A stretch of DNA of 64,000 nt from NCBI RefSeq assembly GCF_000520975.1, contig NZ_JACB01000001.1, positions 124,001 through 188,000 on the forward strand. Direction: 5' to 3'. Source of the DNA: Aquimarina megaterium XH134. GTDB lineage: Bacteria; Bacteroidota; Bacteroidia; Flavobacteriales; Flavobacteriaceae. Under the pieces are notes generated by a model. That model searched no databases and was not told the origin of the DNA. It worked only from the letters and a program-made list of their open reading frames with translations. Each line of letters opens with the position of its first letter. Position 1 is the first letter of the stretch. Below are positions 17,382 through 26,193 of the stretch, one piece after another. The position numbers and the translations under genes are program-made.

Positions 17382-19721
17382 ATGAAAAAATTAGTATTAT
17401 GCAGTGTCTTATTGTTATGGGGTTTCATTACCTATGCACAATCAAACATTACAATTACTGGAACTGTAAAAAGTCAAACTTCCGGAAAAGGAATTTCTAA
17501 TGTTTCTGTTTTTATACAACAGACAAATCACGAAACAATTACAGATGAAAAAGGAAAATATTCGATCTCATTAGAAAAAGGAAATTATAATATTTTGTTC
17601 TCTGCCATTAGCTATCAACAAACTATTAAAAATATTATTGTGGATAGGGAATCTCTCATTTTGGATGTAACACTTAAAAAAAACATTACTGGATTAGAAG
17701 AAGTGTTTATTAATGGAGGAAACAATAAAACCAATAAGAAAATACTAAGTGTTAACAAATTAGGAATCAAAAATATAGACATTCCTGTAACCACAAATAG
17801 TATTAATGGAGAAATTATGCAACAACGTAATGTTTCTGATATCGGAGATGCAGTTAAAAGTGTTACCGGTGTAAGGCCTATAAACAGGTATGGAGGTTTC
17901 CAAACTTTTAGAATTAGGGGATTTAATAATTTTGTTATGTTAGTTGATGGTGTTAGAGATGAAAGGCACAACATATCTACAAGTGCACCTTCTACGAATC
18001 TGGTAAATGTAGAAAGAATAGAGGTACTCAAAGGCCCGGCAGGGGTTCTATATGGTCATTCGGCATTAGGAGGAATTATAAATATAGTCCGTAAAAAACC
18101 TACACACAACCAAAAAGCCAATTTTAAAGCTACTTATGGTAGTTATGACACTTATAATACTGAAGGCGGTGTTAGTGGTCCAGTTTCGGATAAATTACGC
18201 TATAGAGTAGATATAGGAATGACACGTACCCAAGGGTGGAGAGATTATGGCATAGCGACTAATAACGGATCCTTAATGTTAGATTATACCCCTTCTGCAA
18301 ATGACAAGTTAGCTTTCTACTTTCAGACCAATAAAGATGTATATGATACAGACACGGGTATTCCTGTAGATGAAGATAGCTCTATTATTTCTGGAATGGA
18401 TCCGGAGACCAGGTACAACGACCCTCAGGATTATCTAAAACACAAGCGCCTTGATTATCAAATAAAATACTCACATGATTTTGATCCTAATTTAAAGTTA
18501 TCTAATCTCTTATCGTATTCGAATGATGATATAGATTACCTTTCTACAGAATTTCTAGAGTTAAATCCAACTAAAGATTCTATCACCAGAGCTTTCCCGT
18601 TTTATTTTAATCATCAAACCAAAACTTTGCAAAATCAATTAGATTTAAGCTATACATTCAAAACAAGTACTATAGAACATAAGGCATTACTAGGGAATTC
18701 TATCAGTATTTTAGATCGTAAGACTTTTAGAGGAGAAGTAATTGGCCCTGGAACTTTTACAACTATTTCTGTTCAAAACCCTACTTTAAACCAAGGACAC
18801 ATTGAGACAATAGATAATAAAGTTGATATAAAAAAGGAGGTAGTATACGCGTTTTATTTGCAAGATTGGATTAAATTTTCAGATAAATTTAAAGCACTAA
18901 TAGGACTACGTTATGATACATTTACCGGAACTTATTATAGAGATATTATTAATAATAACAGGGCCTTAATTACTTCTGGAGTTCGTACAAAAATTCCTTC
19001 ATCTTCATTCTCATATCGCGCTGGTATTGTTTACCAACCAGTTAAAGATATGATTAGCATTTTTGCTTCATATTCAAACTATTTTAAACCATCTAGAAGA
19101 GTAACTCCGAATGGAAAAGTATTTGACCCTGAAACAGGTTTTCAAAATGAATTAGGAATCAAGTTTCAAAAAAATGAGCTGTTTACTGCTACACTTTCGG
19201 CTTATTATATGTTAAAAAATAATATCGTAGAGAAAACAAATGTCGACGATTACCAGCAAATAGGTTCTGCAGATTCTAAAGGCATAGAATTAGATATTGA
19301 ATCAAAACCTTTTGAAGGATTTTATATTAAGGCAGGATATGCTTTTGTAGATGCCAAAATTAGAGATTATAACAAAACGCTACAAACTGTACCTGCAGGA
19401 AACAGGTTACCATATGCCCCTAAAAATTCTATTAATTTTTGGGGAAATTATGAATTTCAAAAAGGGTATTTACACGGTTTGGGAATCGGTTTAGGACTAA
19501 ATTACGTTGGTAAAAACTATACCAATTCGAGTAACACATACACATTACCTTCGTATACTACTATAGATGGATCCCTTTATTATCAAGCGAAAAAAGTTAG
19601 AATAGGATTAAACATAAATAATATAGCTGATACACTTTATTTTACCGACGCGATCTATTCAAATCAGTTTTTTCCTGGCCAGGGAAGAAACTACAAATTA
19701 AGTTTGGCATATAAGTTTTAA
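17382..19721 (+). CDS. TonB-dependent outer-membrane receptor under B12 control
   Basis: The 779-residue protein has a signal peptide (MKKLVLCSVLLLWGFITYAQ), a carboxypeptidase-regulatory-like repeat (about 22-105), a plug (about 130-245, with DAVKSVTGVRPINRYGGF, RIRGFNNFVMLVDGVRD and VEVLKGPAGVLYG-like VERIEVLKGPAGVLYG), and a 22-strand barrel ending in the aromatic YKLSLAYKF. The plug is closest in style to ferric-siderophore receptors (FhuA/FecA class) rather than to classical BtuB. The cobalamin riboswitch indicates a cobalt- or corrinoid-related cargo: B12, a corrinoid precursor, or a cobalt chelate. It is followed by a PepSY gene after a strong hairpin. Confidence 0.9.
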   Translation: MKKLVLCSVLLLWGFITYAQSNITITGTVKSQTSGKGISNVSVFIQQTNHETITDEKGKYSISLEKGNYNILFSAISYQQTIKNIIVDRESLILDVTLKKNITGLEEVFINGGNNKTNKKILSVNKLGIKNIDIPVTTNSINGEIMQQRNVSDIGDAVKSVTGVRPINRYGGFQTFRIRGFNNFVMLVDGVRDERHNISTSAPSTNLVNVERIEVLKGPAGVLYGHSALGGIINIVRKKPTHNQKANFKATYGSYDTYNTEGGVSGPVSDKLRYRVDIGMTRTQGWRDYGIATNNGSLMLDYTPSANDKLAFYFQTNKDVYDTDTGIPVDEDSSIISGMDPETRYNDPQDYLKHKRLDYQIKYSHDFDPNLKLSNLLSYSNDDIDYLSTEFLELNPTKDSITRAFPFYFNHQTKTLQNQLDLSYTFKTSTIEHKALLGNSISILDRKTFRGEVIGPGTFTTISVQNPTLNQGHIETIDNKVDIKKEVVYAFYLQDWIKFSDKFKALIGLRYDTFTGTYYRDIINNNRALITSGVRTKIPSSSFSYRAGIVYQPVKDMISIFASYSNYFKPSRRVTPNGKVFDPETGFQNELGIKFQKNELFTATLSAYYMLKNNIVEKTNVDDYQQIGSADSKGIELDIESKPFEGFYIKAGYAFVDAKIRDYNKTLQTVPAGNRLPYAPKNSINFWGNYEFQKGYLHGLGIGLGLNYVGKNYTNSSNTYTLPSYTTIDGSLYYQAKKVRIGLNINNIADTLYFTDAIYSNQFFPGQGRNYKLSLAYKF

Positions 19722-19733
19722 ACAAATTTAAAC

Positions 19734-19774
19734 GGAGAATGTATCGATGTAATCTAACTATCGATGCATTTTCC
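19734..19774 (+). terminator. Strong intergenic hairpin between the receptor and PepSY genes
   Basis: GGAGAATGTATCGAT (19734-19748) can pair with ATCGATGCATTTTCC (19760-19774) over 15 positions including two G-U pairs, with an 11-base loop. It starts 12 bases after the receptor stop. The following tract (ATTACTTTAATAAA) is only weakly T-rich, so partial termination or mRNA protection are both possible. Confidence 0.5.
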
Positions 19775-19825
19775 ATTACTTTAATAAAATCTACAATTAC
19801 ATACTCTGAAATATTATAAAAACAG

Positions 19826-21280
19826 ATGAAAAAGATTATTTCTTTACATCATTGGCTTGGCACCTTTTTTTGTGTATTATTCTTAATTTGGTTTTTATCA
19901 GGCTTTGTTATGATGTATCAAAGTTTTCCACATTTAAATCAAACTGAAAGAATAGAAATGCTTTCTAATTCAGTAAATACCGAGGTATTATCTCCTAAAA
20001 CCGTTTTTAAAAACGATACTATTCGCGAGATATCCCAACTTAGACTGAACTATATTCTCGATAGACCTGTTTTTCATTTGATTACAGGTCAGGGAAAACT
20101 TTTTTCCAAATATGCAGATACTGGTCAAAAAGTGACCTTAACAAAAGAGAGAGCACTAAAAATTGCAATAAAAAATACAAGAATAACGGCTAGTTCTACT
20201 ATCCAAGCATTAACAGAGTTAGACCAGTGGATTCCAAGAACAAAGTATATACCTCATATGCCTATTTTCAAAATTGAATTTGAGGATGAAAACAATACGT
20301 TGGTTTATATCTCATCAGTAACGGGAGAGCTACTTGCTATAAATACCAGTTCTGAAAGATTTTGGTCGTGGTTGGGAGCTATTCCTCATTGGATTTATTT
20401 TAAGGATATTAGAATTCATAATACTTTATGGGCACAACTGGTATCATGGTTAGCTGCATTAGGGTTCATCATGGTAATTACAGGCATAATAACGGGATTG
20501 GTGAGATACAAAAAGAAACCAAAGGCTAAATTTAAAAGATTCAAAAACAAATGGTACAATTATCATTATTATTTTGGATTGGTTTTTGGGATATTTGTAT
20601 GTACCTGGATTTTTAGCGGATGGATGAGTATGACACCTTTTGATTGGACTCCCAGTACACAATTACAAAAAGAAGAAGTTCTAAAATGGCAAATCCAAAA
20701 ACATACTATAAATCATTATAATGAAGATAGTTGGAGTGGTTTTTTAAATCAGCTAAAGCAAAAGAAATTTAAAGAAATAAGTTTTAATTTTTTTCAAAAT
20801 AATGTTTATGGTCGAGTTTTTTTTCAAAATTCAAGTTCTTTATATAGTTTATATAACACTAACTCTTCTTTAAGTATAGATAGCTATCAAAAAGTTGTAA
20901 ATTCTTTTTCTTCCAAAAATGAAGTGAAAGAAAGTATTCTCTTAAAAGAATATGACAATTATTACTATAGTCGACATAATGATAAAGATTTACCCATAAT
21001 TAGAATTAAAACCACTAAAAATATAACCTATTATATCAACCCAAAAACAACTAGGGTAGTATATAAATGTGCTACAAAAAACAAAATTCAACGTTGGATT
21101 TATAACGGCTTACATAGTTTAGATTTCTCATTTCTAGCATGGAACAGGCCCTTATGGGATATCGTTCTTTTTATTTTATTAACAGGAGGTGCAGTACTTA
21201 GTTTTTCGGCAACTGGATTAGGGATTAAATTCATCAGAAGAAAAAATAGACGAAGGATAAAAAGAAAAGAGAAAAAATAA
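19826..21280 (+). CDS. PepSY-domain inner-membrane protein
   Basis: The 484-residue protein has an N-terminal transmembrane segment (about 7-30, HHWLGTFFCVLFLIWFLSG), two PepSY-like periplasmic regions, further membrane segments near 190-215 and 245-265, and one near the C-terminus (about 450-475) before a basic tail. This layout is that of PepSY-associated TM proteins, some of which reduce metal-siderophore complexes at the inner membrane (FoxB-type). It follows the riboswitch-controlled receptor, so it probably handles the imported ligand, for example by reductive metal release. The reaction is an inference. Confidence 0.82.
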   Translation: MKKIISLHHWLGTFFCVLFLIWFLSGFVMMYQSFPHLNQTERIEMLSNSVNTEVLSPKTVFKNDTIREISQLRLNYILDRPVFHLITGQGKLFSKYADTGQKVTLTKERALKIAIKNTRITASSTIQALTELDQWIPRTKYIPHMPIFKIEFEDENNTLVYISSVTGELLAINTSSERFWSWLGAIPHWIYFKDIRIHNTLWAQLVSWLAALGFIMVITGIITGLVRYKKKPKAKFKRFKNKWYNYHYYFGLVFGIFVCTWIFSGWMSMTPFDWTPSTQLQKEEVLKWQIQKHTINHYNEDSWSGFLNQLKQKKFKEISFNFFQNNVYGRVFFQNSSSLYSLYNTNSSLSIDSYQKVVNSFSSKNEVKESILLKEYDNYYYSRHNDKDLPIIRIKTTKNITYYINPKTTRVVYKCATKNKIQRWIYNGLHSLDFSFLAWNRPLWDIVLFILLTGGAVLSFSATGLGIKFIRRKNRRRIKRKEKK

Positions 21281-21322
21281 AGCTTTACAATAGAATATCA
21301 TTACTAAACTATTACTTTACAA

Positions 21323-21371
21323 TTTGGTTACAGCAATTTTTGTGTAATAAAAATCACAAACCTTAACCAAA
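21323..21371. terminator. Nested inverted repeat between convergent genes
   Basis: TTTGGTTA (21323-21330) pairs with TAACCAAA (21364-21371) and inside them TTTGTG (21339-21344) pairs with CACAAA (21355-21360). It lies between the PepSY gene and the convergent bluB gene and may serve as a bidirectional transcript end. Confidence 0.4.
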
Positions 21372-21413
21372 GCAATTTATTTTGTTAAAAGTGAAAAATA
21401 GTAGCATACCAGA

Positions 21414-22070
21414 TTATTTATATTTTTCTTCAATCACCACCTCTTTTTGAAATTTTTTACGATCCCATTTTTTTAATTCTAATTCGGGTTGGTTGTAAAA
21501 CATGTCTGTATACCCAAAGCATAAATACCCTATCAATTGGTTTTGTTCTGGAGCCTCAAGTACTTGTTTTACTTTTTCAGGATCCAAAATACTCACCCAT
21601 CCCATTCCTATATTTAAGGACCGTGCCATAAGCCACATATTTTGTATCGCACAAACTACACTGTATTTTCCCATATTAGGCATACTTGTTTGACCCAAAA
21701 CAGGACCTTCTGCAGGTTTATAAAATACGGCCATATTTAAAGGAGATTCTAAAATCCCTTCTAGTTTAAGCTTGATATATTCTTTTTGTTTTTCGTCTGT
21801 AAACTGCATTGCAGCACGTGCCGTTTCTTCAGAAAAAGTTTCTTTTACCGCTTGCTTTGTTTTTTGGTCCCGGATCAATACAAATTCCCAAGGCTGTGAA
21901 AACCCTACCGAAGGAGCAGCTAATGCCGCTTCTATAATCTTATTAATTGACTCTTGAGATATAGGAGTATCTAAAAAGTGATTCCCTCGAACATCTCTAC
22001 GGTGGATCATGATCTCTTCAAGCAATGCTTGTTCTTTATCGTTAAATATACGTTGTGGATGCTCTTTCAT
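21414..22070 (-). CDS. bluB: 5,6-dimethylbenzimidazole synthase BluB
   Basis: The 218-residue flavoprotein of the nitroreductase fold breaks down reduced FMN with O2 to make the lower ligand of B12. Seen: MIHRRDVRGNHFLDTPI, AALAAPSVGFSQPWEFVLI, and GQTSMPNMGKYSVVCAIQN, which is more like BluB than general nitroreductases; the later GMGWVSILDPEKVKQVL also fits. It is last in the cobW operon, 5 bases after cobJ/cobH. Because BluB needs oxygen, the host is expected to make B12 aerobically. Confidence 0.93.
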   Translation of the reverse strand: MKEHPQRIFNDKEQALLEEIMIHRRDVRGNHFLDTPISQESINKIIEAALAAPSVGFSQPWEFVLIRDQKTKQAVKETFSEETARAAMQFTDEKQKEYIKLKLEGILESPLNMAVFYKPAEGPVLGQTSMPNMGKYSVVCAIQNMWLMARSLNIGMGWVSILDPEKVKQVLEAPEQNQLIGYLCFGYTDMFYNQPELELKKWDRKKFQKEVVIEEKYK

Positions 22071-22075
22071 ATATT

Positions 22076-23431
22076 CTATAATTTAGCTTCTTCTAGCGTA
22101 AATGCTGCATTAACAATGGCCGCTGCAAAATTACTACCTCCTCGCTTTTTGGTAATTAATGCATACGGAATATGGGATATTGTTTTTAGTCGTTCTTTGG
22201 ATTCTATTACATTGATAAATCCTACTGGCGCTCCAATAACTCCTGTAGGAGATAATATTCCTTCTTGAATCTGATCTGCAATCTCAATTAATGCCGTAGG
22301 TGCATTTCCGATAACAAATAATGCGTTGGGATATTTTTTTGCAGCGAGTTTTATTCCCGCCTGTGTTCGCGTTAACCCTTCTTTTTCTGCAAGTTGAAGA
22401 GATTCCTTATCGTTTAATAAACAAACTACTTGGTTACCATATTTGGCAGTATATGCTTTTGTAATACCTGCAGCCACCATAGTTACATCGGTAACGATTG
22501 TACCTCCATTTTTAAGATAATCATGCCAGGTAGCAATCGCATGCTTAGAAGTCTCCAGATAGTTTATATATTCAAAATCACCAGAGGTATGTATACATCG
22601 TATTGCTGCCCATAAAGTATCGTTTGCTAATGTATTTGATGGGATATCATCTAATATTTCTTTAAAGCTGGCTTGTTGTATTTCTTCACCGGTTTCAGGT
22701 TTTCTATTCAAATACCCTCTTGGTGTGATTAGATGATCTTTATATCTAAAGGTCTGACTATTTCCTATTAGCACCACACAAAACATATCTACCTCATCGA
22801 CATCTAACTGTGCCAAAGTGGTAATTTTAATCTCTTCTTCTGTTCTTCCTAATTGTTTGCATATCGCTACAGGTGTAGTTTTGGGTCTATACTTCAGGTA
22901 AATAGTTTTTAACGCTCCCAATTGCCAATACCGTTTTTTACTTTTAGGATTATACAGCCCTGTTACAAAATCTCCCATTGCCGCAGCATGGATGCGCTTC
23001 TCTATTGTGGTCCATGGAGTCATTAAATCAGATAAAGAAATACAACAGAAATCATGACCTAATATAGCTCCTAATTTACTTCCTGCTGTAACAAAGGCAG
23101 AAATGCCTGGTACAGTCTCTACAGGAATATCTAATTTTTGCTCTGCAACTTTTTGATATACTATAGATGCCATTGCATATACACTAGCATCACCAGAACC
23201 AATAACGACAACCTGTTCCCCTTCTAAAGCATGTTGTATTGCGATTTCTGCTCTTTTTTCTTCTTCACTTAATTCTTTACCAATACATAAAGCATCAGGA
23301 CGCACTAGATGTTGAATAAATTGAAAATAATAGTGATATCCTATGATTACTGAGGCTTCTGAAATTGCCTGTGTAGCCATTGGAATGATATAATCTGAAT
23401 GCCCGGGACCTAGTCCTACAACTTTGATCAT
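22076..23431 (-). CDS. cobJ-cobH: CobJ-CobH fusion: precorrin-3B C17-methyltransferase and precorrin-8X methylmutase
   Basis: Residues 1-245 form a CobJ/CbiH methyltransferase (VVGLGPGHSDYIIPMA, VIGSGDASVYAMAS, VETVPGISAF, TGLYNPKSKKRYWQL), which methylates C17 and contracts the ring. Residues 253-451 form CobH/CbiC, the C11-to-C12 methyl mutase, with the proposed catalytic His281 in RCIHTSGDFEY, FVIGNAPTAL, APVGFINVIESKERL and KKRGGSNFAAAIVNA. The steps are not adjacent in the pathway. It overlaps cobI by 4 bp and bluB follows 5 bases later. Confidence 0.94.
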   Translation of the reverse strand: MIKVVGLGPGHSDYIIPMATQAISEASVIIGYHYYFQFIQHLVRPDALCIGKELSEEEKRAEIAIQHALEGEQVVVIGSGDASVYAMASIVYQKVAEQKLDIPVETVPGISAFVTAGSKLGAILGHDFCCISLSDLMTPWTTIEKRIHAAAMGDFVTGLYNPKSKKRYWQLGALKTIYLKYRPKTTPVAICKQLGRTEEEIKITTLAQLDVDEVDMFCVVLIGNSQTFRYKDHLITPRGYLNRKPETGEEIQQASFKEILDDIPSNTLANDTLWAAIRCIHTSGDFEYINYLETSKHAIATWHDYLKNGGTIVTDVTMVAAGITKAYTAKYGNQVVCLLNDKESLQLAEKEGLTRTQAGIKLAAKKYPNALFVIGNAPTALIEIADQIQEGILSPTGVIGAPVGFINVIESKERLKTISHIPYALITKKRGGSNFAAAIVNAAFTLEEAKL

Positions 23432-24120
23432 TGTTTGATAATTAATAAAGAGAAATATGGAATTTCTCTATTGGTCAGAGTGGTTAAATCTGTTGTTATA
23501 TATTCTTGATTGGTTCCTAAACGTTCACAATAATAACATTTCCAATCTTTCTGTACTAATTCTGAGTGAAAATCATTCCAACCAGAGCGTATTTTCATTA
23601 ATATCACGGTATCAAATTCTAAAAAGTATTTAGAGATTTCTGCGATATTTTTTACTCTTGGAACAATTGCAATTTTATCATTAAGCAAACTTAATGGTAT
23701 TTGGTGTTGCGATGCTCCCAGCGAAAAAGAATTGATTCCCGGCACCAAAGACACTGGTAATTGCAATTCTTGAAGCCCTGTTAATATATACGAAAAAGAA
23801 GCATATAAGCTAATATCTCCTTCACATACAATCGCTATTTTTTTTCCTGCCTGATAAGCTTTTTCTATGTCTTTTACCGTTGCTGCATATGTTTCTGAAG
23901 CCTCTTGGCGATCGTATGACATATTTAGGAAAAACCCTTTTAGCTCTTTATGCTCTAATCCATGATATTGTAATATCGGATATACAAAGCTCTTTTTTTG
24001 ATCTTTGGTAATAGATCCCGGATAAAAGATAAGATCGACTTCTTTTAGTATTCGTAACGCTTTAAGTGTAAGAAGTTCTGGATCTCCAGGTCCTAAAGCT
24101 ATTCCATAAATTGTATGCAA
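23428..24120 (-). CDS. cobI: Precorrin-2 C20-methyltransferase (CobI/CbiL)
   Basis: The 230-residue tetrapyrrole methylase starts with IYGIALGPGDPELLTLKALR, carries FYPGSITKDQKKS, the SAM-pocket VCEGDISLYASFSYI and LVPGINSFSLGAS. These fit CobI/CbiL, which adds the C20 methyl group. It lies 5 bases after pduO and overlaps cobJ-cobH by 4 bp. No precorrin-2-making gene (cobA/cysG) is in the window. Confidence 0.93.
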   Translation of the reverse strand: MHTIYGIALGPGDPELLTLKALRILKEVDLIFYPGSITKDQKKSFVYPILQYHGLEHKELKGFFLNMSYDRQEASETYAATVKDIEKAYQAGKKIAIVCEGDISLYASFSYILTGLQELQLPVSLVPGINSFSLGASQHQIPLSLLNDKIAIVPRVKNIAEISKYFLEFDTVILMKIRSGWNDFHSELVQKDWKCYYCERLGTNQEYITTDLTTLTNREIPYFSLLIIKQ

Positions 24121-24125
24121 AATCG

Positions 24126-24710
24126 TTATGTTCTTTTCTTTTTTCTTTTATACAAAAACAATTGCCATTTTTCTTCTGCTACTCCGGCTTTATCCATTTC
24201 TGCTCTGGCCATGGTGAAGAATAAATCTGATAATCTATTAATATAGGCAACTACATATTCTTCTACAGATTTAGGATCTTCATGCATTAAGGTAACCAAT
24301 CTACGTTCACCTCTTCTTATTTGTGTTCTACACACATGACATAGTGCTGAAATTTCATTCCCTCCTGGTAATAAAAAATAGTCAGATGGAGAACTAATAT
24401 TGGCTTCCATCTCATCCATCCATTGTTCACAAAAATCTGCTCCGTCTTTGGGTTTGGGATTAGGGTTTTCTTTTTTAGAATCTGATGGTCTTGCGAGGTG
24501 TGACATCATATCCATAAGATCTTTTTGAATTTTATGAAGATTTGGCTGCCACTCGTGGTCATTACCTAACTTTGCACGTAGCAATCCAATAGTAGAATTC
24601 GCCTCGTCCAAAGCTCCATTACATTCTATACGTGCAGAATCTTTAAATTCTCTTTTTCCTCCAAAGACTCCAGTTTTACCTGTATCTCCTTTACGTGTGT
24701 ATATTTTCAA
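24126..24710 (-). CDS. pduO: Cob(I)alamin adenosyltransferase, PduO type
   Basis: The 194-residue enzyme transfers the adenosyl group of ATP to Co(I) corrinoids. It has the N-terminal ATP-binding IYTRKGDTGKTGVFGG, the region ECNGALDEANSTIGLLRA, FLLPGGNEISALCHVCRT and RRGERRLVTL, all typical of PduO/MMAB trimers rather than CobA/BtuR. It follows cobW by 46 bases in the same operon. Confidence 0.94.
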   Translation of the reverse strand: MKIYTRKGDTGKTGVFGGKREFKDSARIECNGALDEANSTIGLLRAKLGNDHEWQPNLHKIQKDLMDMMSHLARPSDSKKENPNPKPKDGADFCEQWMDEMEANISSPSDYFLLPGGNEISALCHVCRTQIRRGERRLVTLMHEDPKSVEEYVVAYINRLSDLFFTMARAEMDKAGVAEEKWQLFLYKRKKKRT

Positions 24711-24756
24711 GGGATTAAAAATTTTAAATTAATACTGAAATTATGTCAATGAATGG

Positions 24757-25848
24757 TTATACTCCTTCTCCTACCAGCAATTTTTCTTCTAATACCTCCT
24801 GAATCTTTTGCTCTTCAAGTTCTTCACCAATAATTACTAATCGAGTAGCCTTGATTTCTCCATCAATCCACTTTCTATCAAAATAGTTTTCAAATCGATC
24901 TGCCACTCCCTGAACAATCATACGCATTGGTTTACCAGGCACATGGATAATTCCTTTAATCCTGTAAATATGGTATTCTGCTACTAGTGTTTTTAAATTT
25001 TTGATTAACGTTTCTGGAGTATGAGGTACTTTAATTTCTATTACAATAGAATTGATTGAATCATCATGATCGTGGTCATGATGGTGATGACCATGTTCAT
25101 CATGATCATGGTGGTGGTGTTCTTCGTGATGAGAATGTTTGTCATCTACATGATCTTCGGCTTTAGCATCAATTCCTAATAGTACATCGGCAGGAATATT
25201 ACCTTTTACTGCAGAAATCAACTTGATGTTGTTGCCAACACGATTCTGGATAATATCTCTCACTTGATTATATTCTTCTGTATTGATTAAATCTGATTTG
25301 GTCATTATAATCAAATCTGCACAAGAAAGTTGATCTTCGAATAACTCTTCGATAGAAGATTCGTGATCCAGGTTTTCATCGTCTAATCGCTGAGATTGTA
25401 CTTTATCACGGTCACAAATTTCACCTGTGGCCTGTCCTACACAATCGACAACAGTAATTACAGCATCTACAGTGATTTGTGGTTTCAAATCAGGCCAGTT
25501 AAACGCTTTTAATAACGGTTTAGGCAATGCTAATCCCGAAGTTTCGATAATAATATGATCAATATCCTGTTTACGTTCCATCAATTGAAGCATGGTGGGC
25601 AAAAACTCTTCCTGTACTGTACAACAAAGGCATCCATTACTCAATTCTAATATATTTTCTTCTTCACACCCACAGTCGTTACCTTTTAGAATTTCTCCAT
25701 CCATTCCTAATTCTCCAAATTCGTTAACAATTATTGCTAATCGTCTACCATTTGCATTTTTAGCAATTTGATGTATCAAAGTCGTTTTTCCAGATCCCAG
25801 AAACCCTGTAATAATCGTTACAGGTATTTTTTGTGTGTTTAAAGCCAT
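24757..25848 (-). CDS. cobW: CobW-family GTPase / metallochaperone
   Basis: The 363-residue G3E GTPase has Walker A GFLGSGKTT (15-23), the metal-binding GCLCC (72-76), IIETSGLALPKPL and the base motif TKSD, then a striking stretch of about 35 residues rich in His, Asp and Glu (roughly 226-262) before the C-terminal CobW domain. In B12 operons CobW is thought to deliver cobalt to the CobN chelatase. The His-rich segment could hold several divalent ions. It is first in its operon, with a TAGTTTTG element about 27 bases upstream. Confidence 0.93.
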   Translation of the reverse strand: MALNTQKIPVTIITGFLGSGKTTLIHQIAKNANGRRLAIIVNEFGELGMDGEILKGNDCGCEEENILELSNGCLCCTVQEEFLPTMLQLMERKQDIDHIIIETSGLALPKPLLKAFNWPDLKPQITVDAVITVVDCVGQATGEICDRDKVQSQRLDDENLDHESSIEELFEDQLSCADLIIMTKSDLINTEEYNQVRDIIQNRVGNNIKLISAVKGNIPADVLLGIDAKAEDHVDDKHSHHEEHHHHDHDEHGHHHHDHDHDDSINSIVIEIKVPHTPETLIKNLKTLVAEYHIYRIKGIIHVPGKPMRMIVQGVADRFENYFDRKWIDGEIKATRLVIIGEELEEQKIQEVLEEKLLVGEGV

Positions 25849-25874
25849 ATGTTCTTATCAAAAATGATTCTAAG

Positions 25875-25882
25875 CAAAACTA
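25875..25882 (-). promoter_or_regulatory. Putative -7 promoter element for the cobW operon
   Basis: TAGTTTTG on the minus strand fits TAnnTTTG; TTTG lies 24 bases further upstream (25907-25910). No riboswitch is seen between it and cobW. Confidence 0.45.
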
Positions 25883-26053
25883 TCTATTATTGCTTAAAGG
25901 AAAAAACAAATTATGATATGTTTATATTAGATTGTGCACATGTTTTTATAATGATCTACTAATAGAAATATATTAGATCGTTTTATTGCGATTTTGCCTC
26001 ATTATTAATCTTTAAACATACATTCATTTCTATTGACAATCTATAAATAAAAA

Positions 26054-26085
26054 AAGCTGTCTAAAAATCACTTTTCAGACAGCTT
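26054..26085 (-). terminator. Rho-independent terminator after the SulP-Usp genes
   Basis: AAGCTGTCT and AGACAGCTT form a 9-bp perfect stem with a 14-base loop. On the minus strand the stem is followed by TTTTT, the standard terminator layout. It lies about 110 bases past the Usp stop. Confidence 0.85.
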
Positions 26086-26193
26086 ACTTTTAATATTTTG
26101 ATGATCGGTTATTCTTATTCTGGTAATATCCGGATCCAAATCTGGCATAGGGGTGTTACCTCTATTTAGTATTTCCTCTCATCATCAGCATTT

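Larger units (their letters stand above)
25849..26193. other. Intergenic region between cobW and the universal stress protein gene
   Basis: The 345 bases hold a promoter-like element for cobW (25875-25882) and a strong minus-strand terminator (26054-26085). I see no convincing gene. A 26-codon frame from ATG 26148 runs into the terminator and is not supported. Confidence 0.6.

Noticed and set aside
26068..26148. 26-codon minus-strand frame starting MPDLDPDITRI
   Set aside because: It runs through the terminator stem at 26054-26085, has no promoter and lies just after the Usp stop; likely chance.
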